Shown piece by piece: positions 37,501-50,656 of a stretch of DNA of 64,000 nucleotides. Under the pieces are notes generated by a model. That model had not been told where the DNA came from, ran no database searches, and saw only the letters and a program-made list of their open reading frames with translations. Position 1 is the first letter of the stretch, and each line of letters begins with the position of its first letter. The stretch is taken from the NCBI GenBank assembly GCA_963920665.1, contig OY987271.1, positions 9,241,350-9,305,349 on the forward strand, given 5' to 3'. Source of the stretch: Straminergon stramineum (taxonomy: Eukaryota > Streptophyta > Bryopsida > Hypnales > Calliergonaceae). The translations under genes and the position numbers were made by a program.

Positions 37501-38224
37501 CCTGGAAATGACATGACCTACGGTCCTTAGGGTCTGTCCTAGGGGTAGGCCTCGGCCCAAGCTACTAAATTCTAGTTAGAGCCCTAGGAAAAGTTTGGAG
37601 AGGTTTCACTCATACCTCGGAACTTGAGTCATTGATCGTGTCCCCGGGAAGCTCTACCTCCTCCACCATGAACTCCCGTGTCGTGAGACAACAAACCACT
37701 GTTCTAGTTATAAAATAAAGTGGTACAAGGATTTAGTTGTTGATTTTTTTCCTATTTCTTTCCTCCTCCCTTCTTTTCTTTCCCCCCACACTCTAAAGCG
37801 GCTCAACTACCCTCCTCTCCTACCTACCAAGCCAATCTCAAGGACGTGTCATACCATCCTCCAATGTTGAGCTACTTCTTACGTCCTACATCTTACATCC
37901 TCTACTTACATATCACACTTAATCTTGTGGTACTCACCTAATTCTAATCTAAGGGCTAAAGTAAGCCTTGAGGATTTCCCCTCCTATCTTATCTACTCCC
38001 ACTTCTAACCTTCAAAGTGTCCTCCTTCTTGTCACACTCTCATTCTTTCATCCGTTCACTCATTGCTTTGGTGATGGTTTACGAAAGACGGGAGTTGGAT
38101 TCCCTGCCCCAACAATATGTTTAGTGTAGTTGGGTGTGTCGTAGACCTCTTCTCCTTTTCCCTTCTCTTTCCACCTTAAATTCTAGTCCACCCTCTCCTT
38201 GTTTTCCTCGCAGCCCTAGACAGC
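37501..38224. other. Pyrimidine-rich spacer, no gene seen
   Basis: CT-rich, with tracts at 37750-37790 and 38145-38210. No ORF has a recognisable domain. Confidence 0.4.
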
Positions 38225-38525
38225 CCTTCCTCCCTCGCGGCCTTGGAGCCCCAGTAGTACCTCCGATGCCCCAGCGGACCCCCCGAGCCCCAATACTCAG
38301 TAGACCCCTAACCCCTAACAGAACCCAATGCCCCAGCAAAACCCCCAGAGACCTTGGTAGAATCCTCGATATCCAAGCAGAACTTGATGCCCCAATAGAA
38401 AACCCTAGAGACCCTAGAAGAATCCCTAATACCTCGGTAGAACCCCCCGATACCCCAGCAGAACTTGATGCCCCAACATGACTTGATGCCCCACTAGAAC
38501 CCCCAAGCCCCAATAGAACCTCCGC
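38225..38525. repeat. C-rich imperfect tandem repeat (GATGCCCCAGNAGAACCC-like)
   Basis: More than ten imperfect copies of a word resembling GCCCCAGCAGAACCCCC occur, with variants such as CTTGATGCCCCA repeated at 38375, 38466 and 38483. Open frames on both strands reflect the repeat and not a gene. Confidence 0.6.
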
Positions 38526-38810
38526 CTGATTCATTGTCGATAGTCACTGGCCTGGCTCTGATGTTGTTGATTTTTTGTGAATTCTAGAGGGGGTTGGGGC
38601 ATGCCATGCCTATGGGTTGCAGATGTAAGCTAGGTTCTTGGGGTGGCACCCTTACTTGATTTCTCCCTAATTGCTCTCTACCCTCGACTTTGACTTCTAC
38701 TTCTATTTTTTTGGAACCTAAACCTTGGTTTGTTCCTAAGACATTTTGGGAACTAAACCTTGTGGGGAAAGGGACCACGAGGTCTCACGGTTCTCTTGTG
38801 AGGTGGTTTT

Positions 38811-38934
38811 AACGCACTACTAAGACTTTTTACCCGCAAGGGGGTTCAAGCTTCGTTGTCGTTCCCCCTTTTAACACACCGCTAAGACTTTTCACCCCAA
38901 GGGGGTTCAAAGCTTCGCCATATGGGCAGGATCC
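38811..38934. repeat. 62-bp tandem duplication
   Basis: AACGCACTACTAAGACTTTT at 38811 and AACACACCGCTAAGACTTTT at 38873 start two adjacent copies that both continue through AAGGGGGTTCAA and GCTTCG. Confidence 0.7.
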
Positions 38935-38984
38935 ACTACCCTTACACCCTCGTGTCTCTCAACAAGGAATAACACATCACTATT

Positions 38985-39310
38985 AGGAACAAGGACAAAA
39001 GACAAGGAAAGGGCCTTGGACACTCAAAAGCTACCGACACGGGTTAGTAACTTCAATGACTTGAATTAAAGGCCCCCCAAAGCGGCATTGCCAATCATAA
39101 GGGGGGTTGTTCTAGGGTTAGTACACGACACAATAAGGAGAGTGTTTAGGAACAAGGACAAAAAACAAGGAAAGGGCCTTGGACACTCAAAGGCTACCAA
39201 CACGGGTTAGTAACTTCAATGACTTGAACTAAGGGCCCCCAAAGTGGCATCACCAGTCATATGGGGGGTTGCTCTAGGGTTAGTACACGACACGATAAGG
39301 AAAGTGACCA
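38985..39310. repeat. 163-bp tandem duplication
   Basis: Two adjacent copies start with AGGAACAAGGACAAAA at 38985 and 39148 and share most positions, including GGGCCTTGGACACTCAAA and GGTTAGTACACGACAC. The low divergence makes the duplication younger than the surrounding repeat. Confidence 0.85.
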
Positions 39311-41239
39311 AAAAAGGTCTCTCAAAGATAAGCACCCACAACCTCTAGCAACATAGTAAGTTTAGTAAGAGTTTTCAAGTTCAAGCCTGGAAGAGTTAGT
39401 ACCACGCTCAACCAAAAGAAAAAGCAAGGGCCCACAAAGACCTTGTAAGCTCCAAAAACAACAACAATGAACAAAAGTGCCCAAAAAACACCGTTGCAAG
39501 GTTTGTGGCTAAAATGCCTCAATGTCCAACACAAATTGGACCCAACGGACCCAATTACACAAAAAGGGGGTGGTGAAAGAGGAGAAGGGGTGCCCTTTTA
39601 TACTCTTTCCCGGGCACCCACCTCTCCTCGTTCATCTAAGTTAACCTTATCTACTTGGATTTTCATCCAAAATTCAAGGTTTTCATCCTATGTTGGCCCA
39701 TTGAGCTAACTTTTGGAGATTAACTCTAAATTGCAAACGTATTGTGCCATTGGCTTCAGAAGGCCATTTTTCAACCTCGGGAATCCCCCTCCCCCTTTCC
39801 TATCTTGAAAATCACAACGAAACTTAGTGCCCACTTAATGCCAAAAATCGGGGAAAATCCCAACTCTAGGGGGTTGATTTTTCTAACAAAAGTGACTAGC
39901 CTAGGCTTCTAAATAGGTATGGGGGAGTAAGAAAAGACCTATCTTGCGCTCCATTCCACTTTCGTATGCTCCCGCTCCGTCGGTCAAACCTGCTGTGGAC
40001 TTTAATTTCCGTTAATTGTCGGGGAATGTTGTAGGTTCGGGTACTTTTGACTATCATAATGTCGTGAAACTTGTCAGGGCAGCTTACTAACATAAATGAC
40101 ACTATGATAATTTTTAGTGGTAATTTACCACCATTTGGGGAATTCCCCATTGTAGGTTTGGGTAGTTGACCGTCCGGAAAGACATCTTTTGAGGATCAGA
40201 AAATTCGGAAACTTTTCGTGGAACTTCCCATGGGATCCCACGACACATGTATAGGCTCATATTTTTACTCTACACATCGGCCCAAGGGGGACAATTTCCA
40301 CCCCCTTGTTTAATTATCGATGGTCGGGGAATCTTCCACACCAAGGGAATCTTGGCGAACCGACTTTGTTGTTGGTTCCCGGGCATGGGTTTAACCCCAA
40401 ACCACCCTCTTTAGACCTTAGATTCCTCCACAGTCCTGCCTTGGTATTTTCAACATCTACAAGCCAACAATTTGGGGTTCTGCTATTTCGTCGGTGGAAT
40501 GGAGAAACTAGAACCTATCTTCGGGAACTGACTCCTATGCCTCACCCGGGTTCCCTCGACCAAATATAGCTTAGAGATGTCCGTCCTATGTGGATTTTTG
40601 AGCTTGATATGCCCATCACTCATAATTGACCCATTTGCCACGATTAGTTGGGTTCTAACCTGTTTACAACTCGTGGTTGGGCCTTTCTAGCTACAACATT
40701 CTCAAACTAGACCAAATACTATATTGGAATGTGACATTCCTATTTTGGTTCTACACTCTTTTTAGGGCTTTTGTATAATAAAGTGCAATTAAAATGACAA
40801 AGTACCAACAAAAAGAAAGAGTGAGCCCTTGGTGACGAATTGGGGGCTCACAAGGTTGTGTCTTGCATCTTTTCCATGCTATTGATTTATAATAACTTAT
40901 ATACAATCTCAATTGGAATGACAAGACCTCAATCAACCGTTTCCTGTTTAGTAGTAGAAACGATGTAAAGGGTTGATTGATCACTATACCAAGGATATCT
41001 TGAAGGAGTTTACAAACCAATCAATTACATGTACCAAATGGTTATTCTAGAGGCATTAAGAAAAATGATATGGTTGGAGTAGTGCAAAGTGTAAACCAAA
41101 ATATGATTATTGCACCTTCAAATTTCTTAGATAATTCTTCATCAATTGTCATATTTGTGTACAAGCACTTTATCTCCACCTTTGAGATAAAACAAGCACA
41201 ACCAGGTTCTTCATATTTTTTTTGTTGAATTCCTACAGT

Positions 41240-42450
41240 GGATGTCTAAACATCGTCTATTGTGCCTTTCAAGAAATGAATAAGTACTTCTTATTAATTG
41301 GCCTAAGTGTATCAAATCTTCAAGGGATTGGATTTCAAGTGCAAAAGTTAGCAAAATTTGGTGGTTTTGACCCTTCTTAAGCCAAACTCTAGACTTAAGA
41401 AATGAAGTTGAAATAATTCAAATTTCACCATCCCAACATGTAGAATATATTTTTTTCCATTTCAAAACGATAAAACCTTTTAAAAGTGGACACTAATAGC
41501 AAAAGTTATAGCTGGATGAAGTTTTACCTCTAAATTGTTCCTTCAAACTTCATCCATCACCTTCTATTGGATTTTTGACCCAAATGAAATTTTGATTTTT
41601 GAAATGAGTTTAAAGTTAATTCTATTGTCCATAGTTCTAATTTTTCCTTGAAGAGGGCCAATGATTATTACTTTCATCCAAATCTAAATTTGTTTAAGTT
41701 CAAACTTCATCCTACTCTATTTTCTTTGATTTAGTTCTATTTTCTAAGTGTAAACTAGTTATGGAATTCCCTAAATATTCCATATGTGATTCTAAGTTCA
41801 AATTTTTCTTTAGTTGTCTTCAAAAGACTCTCATTGACTATGTACTTTGAAACCACTACCTGGAATTTTTACTTTTTACTTGATATTTTCAGGTATATAG
41901 TGTTTTTAAGTTGTAAATCTGAAAATGGAAATATTTTGTAAGATGTTAAAACACTTAAATTTTGGACTTTCCTATCAAAAGTTATGGATAGAAGAAGTTT
42001 AGTCACTAATTGGCGCCTTGAAACTATCCAATGTTTCCTTTTGATCTCCAATTCCAAAATGACTTTTCTCTTTAGTTTTGACCTCTAAAATTATCTCAAT
42101 TCTAAAATTCCTCTTTGCCCTAACTTAGATGAATTTTACTTCTTTTGATTTAAAAGTAGCATCAAACTTGATCCTATCCTATCTTTCTAAATTTTGTCTA
42201 TTTTTTAAGTGTAGTATGGTTTTGGAAACCTCTATGAATTATCTATACTAATCTAAATCTAAAATATTGATTTATAATGTTCCTATATTTTTTACTTGAA
42301 TTTTTAGATCCTACCTTGCATTTGAATTTTAAAGACAAAATAAAGGAAAATGGCTTGTTTAGACACATACATTGGAGTTCACCGCCAATTCAAATCCATC
42401 ATCCATAATTTGAATCCAAATGGCTTTGGAAGGTCCTTTGTACTCTACCT
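41240..42450. repeat. Dispersed repeat family C, copy 3, with an internal repeat of about 455 bp
   Basis: Aligns with copies at 21090 and 36800. The block CAAACTTCATCCTACTCTAT (41700) returns as CAAACTTGATCCTATCCTAT (about 42157), each followed by TTTTCTAAGTG or TTTTTTAAGTG. No coding region is seen. Confidence 0.5.
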
Positions 42451-43089
42451 TGTTGGTTTTGGTTTCAATCTTGTTTTTTCTTTTGCTCACCCCCTAATTA
42501 GGGAATTTTCAAAAAGGGAGTAGCTCTTCTAAATTCATGTTCTATTCTACTTCATCACATATCTATATTCTTTTTTTTTTTAAAATATCAAAGCATTGAG
42601 TAAAATCAGTAAATGCACATATTGTTCACTAGTTGACTAAAGGAACCAATGTATTGAATGTCAACTACTTCCTTTAAGAGTATTCTAACATTTTTTTTCC
42701 AAAGTTAATGATTCCTTCTATTGGTTTGGTTTTCCTTGTCTAAAAAGTAAATTTCAGAAAAAACTTATTTTGGATCCTAATTAATGTCAACTCTAAATTA
42801 TGATTTGCCAAATCTAAATTCTATCTTTTCTCATAAATAGTTGCACTTCAACTTAATTTTGTAGTGCTTATCTTCAATTCTATTTCTTGACAACTCCGCT
42901 TTCTACCTTCACACTTGGCCTCTTCTCCCAATTTCTCTAATCTTCTCTAACTTCTTAAAATCTTCCTTGTGTATAGCTCTTGTCTTGTAACATTTTCCAT
43001 CACCATTAGCCCTTAGATAGAGGCAAGCTTGATCAACAACCAAGATGTTGCTCAAACCCGAGGCAAGCTCAAATAGTCAGAAGTTTTTA

Positions 43090-44760
43090 AAATTCAAATA
43101 GGATTTGGGCCCTTGGCTCTCTAAGTTTTATACATTGGGATTTGCATGAGCTAAGTTTTATCTTTGCTAAATTCAAATTCCTAAGGGTTGGAAGGTTCAA
43201 AGCTTCGCCGTATACCTGGGTATGCAACTTCCATATTATATTGCCCTGATTATAATCACTTATAATGCGTTTTAATCCAATCTTAAGGGATATAATTTGT
43301 TTTAATGTAGAATAATCTTGCAGCCCTTTTAACAAGGGATCCAAAAACGTATTTATGTACATGAAACAAATATTTTGAAGACAATAATAGCATTAAAAAA
43401 CTAATTATATGAGTTTTTTTAATACATGTATCATAGGCCAAGCTAGGCAACTTTGTGGGCTTTCTAATAAAAATTTAATTTTAACTAGATCCAACTTCTT
43501 TGTATGCATTTTTAGAAACTATGCGTAGGTGTTTCAATTCTTCATATATATTGTGAGTTTTTTTCTAAAATGTATGTAATTCAACATTTTCTACATTTAA
43601 TTTTCTTTTAATTTGGTCTTCACCTAGCTTTTTGGTCTTTTTAATTTGATATAATTTTGACAAAAGCCGTCCTCTAAGCTATTTTAATGCCAATGACCCT
43701 TGTATATAATACAAGGGTTGTGTACCTGGGGCTATATAATATAAATCTGGAAATATATGAGTCAAGGCTTTGCAATGAGCATTCCAATAGGGTCCAGAAG
43801 GAACAAAAAGGTCTTGGATAAGCAAAGCAAGGGAAAGAAGGCTTCTCACTTGTCACCAACACGTTTGCAAAACATAAATCAAAACAATTTTGAACATCAT
43901 GAGTTTTTATTCAAAAATTCTAGGGCATTCTTCAAAGAGATGGAATTCTTGCCAAAGAGCCCATGTGAACTTAATATACACCAAATAAAGCTCTAAGAAA
44001 TTCTAAATTTTCAACTAACAACATCACCAAAATTTAGCTAGAATTTCTTAGTATGAGTACCAAATAAAGAAAAAAAGCACTAAGTGCCCAAAGAATAGAG
44101 CAAATTTGGAAAAGATCCCAATGTTTTAAGAAAAAACCTTTAGAAAACAACAACAAAATGAACACAATGGCTTTACAAAACACAAGCTTAGCAAAGTTTT
44201 GGCCATATCGGAAACCCTAGCATGGATGCAAATGGATTTATATAATACATAAATAAGGGTTGGTTTGTAGAGAAAAGGGGTGGCTTTTATAAATTTCCAA
44301 TGACCTCCCCTTCTCCTTGAACCCCAAGAATTTTCAAGAACTAACCAATAGCTACTAAAACAATCAAATTTATTGTTGGACTTATTTCTAACTTTTTAAT
44401 AAAAATGCTAAATAACAAACACATTCTACCATTGGCTTCCAAAGTCCTAAATTAGCCTTGTTGACCCTTCAATCCTATTTCTAGATCATTCAAATTTGTA
44501 AAAGTCGTAATTTGTCAAAATAAAGAATCATTAAAAATCTTGGATTCTTGGATGATAGAATTTGAACTTTTCAAAATTTTTGACTAGCTTGGAATATGTG
44601 GAGGAGTTGTAGGAGTTAGAAAAGACTCATCTTTGTTTTTGTTTGGATGTCATATGCTCCTAGGGGGGTCCTTTCAACTCCTTGAATACATTTAAAACTT
44701 GTTGTAAATAGTTGGTGTTGTTTGTGTGAGTACTTGTTGATGAGAAAATGCCTTGAAATT
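43090..44760. repeat. Dispersed repeat family D, second copy
   Basis: Aligns in order with 38565-40600 but is more AT-rich and more diverged, consistent with an older copy that has lost cytosines. The frame at 43757-43996 lies inside the aligned part and is not a gene. Confidence 0.5.
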
Positions 44761-45699
44761 GGTTAGGGCACGTTATTATTACAAAGCATGATATCCTATT
44801 TTTTATTGAAATATTATTTTAGCTTGGATATTTTCAAAGAATTTATCAAGATTGGTTTAAGCAATTGACCTTTTGAAATCCACACTTTTGTTATTAAAAA
44901 AAAACTAAAAACTCAATAGTTGAATTCTCAAGGGTCCTATATACTTAGTGCAAGCTCATATTATTACTTTGCACTGGTTCCAAGAGAGCTTACACTTTAT
45001 TATCTTCTACAAAATTAGGCGGTTTAGAATTTTTTGATTGGTGTGGAATCTTGGCAAATCAATTGCACCATTGAACTTTTAGAGTGTTTTCACTTTCAAA
45101 ACACTGTGTGTAGTCTTCAAATGATCTTCTCTTTGTGGCACTTGCATTTTTTTACCTACATGACTAAAGTTGACTTCTATTTAGGTTTTGAGTGTTGGTG
45201 ACTCTAGTTTGTGTCTTTCACAAGTATATCTAAGACTAAAGGAGATTTACACCTATGAAACATTATTTTAGCAAAGATTGGTCATATGCACTTGTAGATT
45301 TGGACATCAATCATAGTCTAGGAAGGTCTTTACATGATATTCTATTAATCACTATAAGAAATTCCATTGTTGCATTCTAAATGGATACATTGTGTAAAAA
45401 TACAAGTGTTTTTTTTTACACAAATGAAACAAAATTTCATTGCAAAAAATATAAGTTTTTATATTATTTTGGTGGTTTCAAATATAATAGTTCAAAAAGG
45501 AAGATGGCATCACTTAAAGCATCATCAAAGAGACATTTTTTCATCAATATGTGCATGTTAACTATCACGAGAGGAAAACCATCATTGAACCTCATTCTTT
45601 TGGTGTAATCTTTCTAAGTTGTAGAATCTTGTTTCCCTTTTGAGTTTCAATATATCAAATTGGAGGGGGGGAGGTTTGGAGTTTCAAGATGAAGAGCCT
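44761..45699. other. AT-rich DNA with one CACTA-like left terminus, no gene
   Basis: CACTATAAGAAATTCC at 45350 matches the left ends of the window's CACTA elements, but no matching right end was found nearby. Frames at 45367-45608 on the plus strand lack recognisable domains. Confidence 0.35.
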
Positions 45700-46790
45700 C
45701 AATTGGAGCCTAGATTTGAGTTTTCTTTGTTACAACTACTGGATTAGCCACTCCTATTACATGACTATCTACAAGCACAAATGGGACCTTCTTGACTGCC
45801 AAGACAAATTCACATGGATCAATGGTGGCATGGAAACCTCTAGAGTAATGCTTAGGCCTTAATAATCTTATAGCAAATTGGATGTGTTGAGCTTGGCAGC
45901 CGAGAAGTGACATTCAAAATAATGTTTTGAAGGTTTAAACGAAGATCAATATTATTGTAGGATCAAATCTATTAAAGGAAGTCGTGGCCATTAATGTTGG
46001 TTAGAAATGTTGGTTAATTCTATAATGAAGGCAAATGATACAAATTATGTTGCAACTACTATCAAACATATCCTCAAGTTTTTACTAATGGAGTGATATT
46101 ATTTTTTGAACTCTATTTTTTTACCTCTAATAGACAATTTTTAGATCATAGGTCTTTTATTTAGGTGTTTAGAAGTGTTTTCAAACTTTACTTTGTATGT
46201 AGAAAGTTGAAAAAGAAAAAAATAGAGATAGTTTGGCCTTTTATAGACTTAAAGGGTGTTGTAGCTAGGATAAGGGGAAAGATAGGGTTGTAGGAGGGTC
46301 AAAAGGGGTAGCCAATTAGATTAAGATGCCCATGTGGCTTAGGCATGGGTTGATGTGGCCTCTTGAGGTAGAATAAGGAGTCGGGGTTTTCTTCCTCCTC
46401 TTTCATAATATTTTGGGGGCGCCATGTGTTTTGGAGAGTGATATCTTAGTGCGTATTACAATTTTTTCAACAAAAATTTGAGAGGATGTTTTGAATGTTT
46501 TTGTGATTTCAAAAATCTATGACTCACTTTGTTTGGAGTTTAGATGTAAGAATTATGCTTGTGGAAGTAAGAAAGGGTCAACTGTCAACTAGTTTTGAGG
46601 GTAGTATTTTCAAAGGCTTGTAGAAGTTTGGTTAGGATGTTTCTAGATTTGAATCTTAGAAAAATTGTGTAAAAAATTATTATCTTTCTATAAAGATATA
46701 ACACTCTTAATTTGGAGTTTTGATGAAAAAATTATGAGATTCAAAGTGAGGGAAGCATAGAGTTGTTGCCGAATCTTAAACTTAGAAAAA
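45700..46790. repeat. Dispersed repeat family B, copy 2
   Basis: Homologous to 17270-18370, including the minus-strand frame 45710-45913 that starts MSLLGC and ends NPVVVTKKTQI. Similarity at the protein level suggests the family once encoded this segment, or is an LTR containing an ORF by chance. Confidence 0.6.
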
Positions 46791-47544
46791 GTACCAACTT
46801 TGACGCAACATTGAGAGCATTTTTTCATTTTCTAAAGTAGTGAGATTTTGAGAGGATGTATATTATGAAGTTAGCTTTCTAAGAAAATATGGCACAACAT
46901 ATTTGGAGTGTTTATGAGATCAAGGTATTTTTTGAAGTGAAGGGTATTATGTTGCCTTCAAAATTGAAGGTGTAATCTTTGTCAAGTTATAAAAACTGGA
47001 TATTATCCTCTTTGCCTTTGAAATTTGAAGTATATACATAATATTTTGTTAACTTTTGGAAAAGCAAAGGCTCATTTGATTTGGAGTTTTCATGCAACTT
47101 CAAGGTTCTTATTGAAGTTTGATTGCATTTGAAAAAATATTTTAAAGGGTTTGTGGTATTGTACATAGTCTATATGGTTTGGTATACAATTTTAAAGTAT
47201 TTATATATGATTTATACAAATATGGATATGTTTTATTTATACATATTATATAAATACTAGAATGTGGTACTTATATGATACGTATACATGACAAATATAA
47301 ATACAAGAATATTCTACTTGTACATATTATACAAATATTAATATGAGCTTGTACACACATTTTGTATAGAGTTTTATACATTTGAATATAGAACATTGTA
47401 TACTTCATATTATATGAGACGTTATATACCAAATGACATTTTTTTAATTTTAAAGTCATATACTCATCACTCTTATTATTATATTCCCTCATATCCTAGG
47501 CTAAATCCAGTTGCAACCCCAAACTCAGAGTGTTTGAAAACAAA
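46791..47544. other. AT-rich DNA with ATAT/GTAT words, no gene seen
   Basis: Rich in TATATAAATA-type words around 47190-47430. No coding potential was recognised. Confidence 0.4.
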
Positions 47545-47730
47545 GATTTCTTTATCCAAGATTGTGTTTTAGGTGATGAATTTTAAATGACTTCCAATAT
47601 AACAACTTGTATTTTTATGCCAACAAAAACATCCAACATTACATCAATATATTACATAGGATATTTTTGTTGACATAAAAACACAAGTTGTTACATTGAA
47701 AGTCACCTAAAACATGAATTTCTTACATTT
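47545..47730. mobile_element. Decayed foldback MITE related to the one at 34598
   Basis: The left arm GTGTTTTAGGTGA..ACAACTTGTATTTTTATG and the right arm (reversed) ATGTTTTAGGTGA..ACAACTTGTGTTTTTATG are complementary over about 75 bp. The arms share GTGTTTTRGGTGA and TTTTTATGTCAANAAAAA with the 34598-34804 element. The CACTA termini have decayed; only AAGAAATTCATG remains on the right. Confidence 0.65.
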
Positions 47731-48614
47731 TAATTTTGACTTTTTGCTACGTAAGGGTGTCTAACCTATCTACAAGTGTGTTTTGGAGAATATCTTTGGT
47801 ATTCCAAGATTTTATGGACAAAATACTACACTGGTATGTACTTCACCTATTATGATTTAATATTGTTCTTAGGGATTTTGAACTAATAAACACAATAATA
47901 CAATGTAAAATTGAAGGAAAAAAATCTAAATTGCAAGTGATGAATTGGGGGCTCATAGGGTCTACCTACTAGTCCAAGCCCCTAAATTTGGATTGAGCAC
48001 TTGAGGTTGGTCGAGCAATCTAATGCTGAAATGAATACTTAAGGATTAGTTGGATTTAACATGCCTAAGGCACTTACTAAGAGCATAGAAGATAAGTACA
48101 AAAGCTTATAAGTATAGGTAAAGAATAGGAGTGACTGAGTGAAGGCCTTATTCGTTAAATTGAGACAATATGGTTATTTTGAGACTTTGAAAAACGAGTG
48201 CGAAGCTTCATTGAGGTAATAGTTGTTGAACCCAACAATAAAAACCAAGGACACATAGTTTTGAATAAGGGTTGGGTTCAAATGACTTAAAACAAGTGAG
48301 TCGAATTGCATCGATTGCAACAACTCATGAAAAGACATATTAAGAAGTTCATTCAAGAATGTACCAAAGCCCTTGGAAAAATGAAATGCAAGTGAATACA
48401 CAAAGAGTATGTAACTTTTTGTTCACAAAGTCCTTTGAAGTGATTGAATTATGAAGGCAAACGATTACCTAGAATGTAAGTAGTAACAAGGAGCGTTATC
48501 GTACATGTAAGAGTACTAAACTACTTTAGGTATTTTTTTGTGATTATTTTCTATGCTATTAATAGTAAAAGAGACCCCGAAGTTTATTTGGCTTTAGAAA
48601 CTTCAGTTGGTCAC
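47731..48614. other. Spacer ending repeat family D/B material, no gene seen
   Basis: GTGATGAATTGGGGGCTCATAGGG at about 47937 matches the end of repeat family D at 40836-40852. Further right the sequence becomes less repeat-like towards the 48.6 kb coding cluster. Confidence 0.4.
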
Positions 48615-49535
48615 CTAGGCATTGCTATTGGCTGTACTATTGCTCTTGGTTGCTTCCATTGCTTTTATCTTTGCTAGACCTTTAAAGATATCATCGCGTC
48701 GGGAATGATAGTATCGCCTACTTCCACCGTCCAATGTGCCGCACAAATCCAAACTTTGAGATCCATTGTCTTTCCGCTTTGGCCTTCGAGTAGCTTGCGG
48801 CACCTCTGAAGTGGAAAGCGATTTTGACCCTCGCGGAGGTAGCCTCGGTAGCGTTGCATTGACATTGTCCACATATGGAAGTCGAGCTCCATCTGTTTTG
48901 GAGTCCAGCAACCACCTGTGATCTCTGAAAATTCATTGCTGGAAGAGACTGTTGGCAGAAGCAGATTGCCTAGCTCCAGCAAACAACGACAAACGAGGCT
49001 ATTTATCTTGGAGCTGAGGTCCAAGAGCATCAGTCGTGGGCAAGGGCAATGCACTCTTTGACTCATGGTTGAACGCAGGCGTCGCCTTACGTCCGACAAT
49101 GTCATTAGGAAGGTGCTGAATCGCGAGCGATGACAGAAGTGTATCCTCAAGCCGAGGACAACTTGTCGGTTCGTCTAGTGGTAGGTCTAGTTTACAACTG
49201 GTTGCAGCATCGGTCCGTGGAGCAGGGGAGAACGAGTCTTCTCGGGTCGAGGATGCCCGTTTCAGCGGCGAAGGAGAGCAGATGGGAGTCTTGACACGTC
49301 CGTGACTCGGGGGGCTGTCTATGACGCCTTCTTCCATGTCCCCCTTGGAATGGTCTATGGCCGCAGATGCATTATTAGTGGCAGATCGCAACATGTATGG
49401 CTTGGAATACGGAATCGTGTCGCAACTCCCCCCTTCGGATTCGGACTGGTTGAAGAGCGACCTTTCGGATCCGAAGAGCAGACTCTTGGTCAGCCTTTGC
49501 TTTTTCGGCGGTTCAACGAAGCGAACACCTCCAAC
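48615..49535 (-). pseudogene. Ser/Pro-rich exon with two in-frame stops, function unknown
   Basis: A minus-strand frame runs from a good splice acceptor (GACTGCAG before 49535) to 48615, broken by TAG at 48999-49001 and TGA at 48933-48935, with the frame kept across both. It begins VGGVRFVEPPKKQRLTKSLL, which holds a basic PPKKQRL patch that could be a nuclear signal. It continues as Ser/Pro/Asp-rich, probably disordered sequence (SPPSHGRVKTPICSPSPLKR) and ends in a basic tail (RRPKRKDNGS, RRYYHSRRDD). It lies on the same strand and just downstream of the FCP1-like gene, so it could be a 3' exon of a larger unit. Two weak copies of the regional palindrome (49142, 49237) lie inside it. I do not recognise the family. 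Confidence 0.45.
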
Positions 49536-50234
49536 CTGCAGTCCATATATGATCAATAAGCCCACCCACATTACCCACCGTCGAATAAATATAATGCAAA
49601 CACAACTTCAATCGAGAATGGGAGACATGGATAGTGAACCCCCAAAGCACTTGGCAAAGATTCAAGAGAAATGAGAACTCAATATATTATTTACAAAAGA
49701 TTGTAGCGTACAAATCAAGGACTATACATAATATGTTATCTCACATCTAGAGAGAATCTACTTTATAGCGTTCTTCCTACTTCGGCCTTGCTCTATGATT
49801 ACGCCTATTCCAGGGAGCTCGTATCTAGAACCCATGACCTTCGAGGACTCTCTCATCTCGTCTATGAGCTCCTTCACCTTGTAGTCCTTGGTTGCCAATG
49901 GGTTCAAACCAATGCGGTTTTCCTCGACGTATGTCCGCATTTGGCCTGGTTGGCAGTTCGAATCTAGACATTGGAGCCATGGAAGAAGTTCCCCCATGAG
50001 GACGTCGTCTCCACGATTATGGTGCCTCCAAGTGTCTAGGAATATGGCATTCCCATTCTCATTGCAGACACTCTTGTTCGGAGAGTCGTCAATGAGAAGT
50101 GTATTATCCGAGGTGAAGGACGTGCTTCCGCTCGGATCAAGGTTGACAAATCCGAACGTCCGCCCCGAATTCACGTCCATCGTCCGAACGTCTGGACGCA
50201 CAGACTCCAGCGGACGTAGCGTCCCTAGCGCTGT

Positions 50235-50456
50235 CTGCAGGCGGACGGCGCGGTCAGGGCGGACGGTGAAAGGCGGACGGGCGCGGCGGACACTGGAGGG
50301 CGGACGGGCAGGGCGGACGGTGAAGGATGGAAGGCGCAGTGGACGGTGGAGGGCAGACGGGCAGGGCGGACGGTGGAGGGCGGACGGGAGCAGTGAACAG
50401 TGAAGGGCGGACGAGCGCGGCGGACGGTGGAGGGCGGACGGGCAGGGCGGATGGTG
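50235..50456. repeat. 27-bp GC-rich minisatellite (GGGCGGACGGTGGAGGGCGG-like)
   Basis: About eight imperfect copies of a unit of roughly 27 bp built from GGGCGGACGG, TGGAGGGCGGACGGG and CA/CGC variants. On the coding strand 27 bp equals nine codons and reads as repeated RPPSTVRPA. The array runs directly into the assembly gap, so its true size is unknown. Confidence 0.9.
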
Positions 50457-50656
50457 NNNNNNNNNNNNNNNNNNNNNNNNNNNNNNNNNNNNNNNNNNNN
50501 NNNNNNNNNNNNNNNNNNNNNNNNNNNNNNNNNNNNNNNNNNNNNNNNNNNNNNNNNNNNNNNNNNNNNNNNNNNNNNNNNNNNNNNNNNNNNNNNNNNN
50601 NNNNNNNNNNNNNNNNNNNNNNNNNNNNNNNNNNNNNNNNNNNNNNNNNNNNNNNN
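50457..50656. other. Assembly gap, exactly 200 N
   Basis: A round 200-N block signals a gap of unknown true length. It starts inside the minisatellite, which probably caused the assembly break. Confidence 0.98.

Larger units (their letters stand above)
38565..40860. repeat. Dispersed repeat family D, longest copy (possible LTR)
   Basis: It begins near TGTTGTTGATTTTTTGTG and ends near GAATTGGGGGCTCACA. Landmarks shared with 43090-44760 include GGTTCAAAGCTTCGCC (38908 / 43194), a GGACACTCAAAGGCT-like block (39180 / about 43815), the ATTGTGCCATTGGCTTC block (39739 / about 44420) and AAAAGACCTATCTT (39932 / 44616). The terminal GAATTGGGGGCTCA also occurs at 47943, where it closes another copy. 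TG..CA-like ends and multiple copies suggest an LTR, but the primer-binding site was not identified. Confidence 0.5.

Noticed and set aside
38121..38534. Gly/Ser-rich and Pro-rich ORFs on opposite strands
   Set aside because: Both derive from the C-rich imperfect tandem repeat; neither has a domain.
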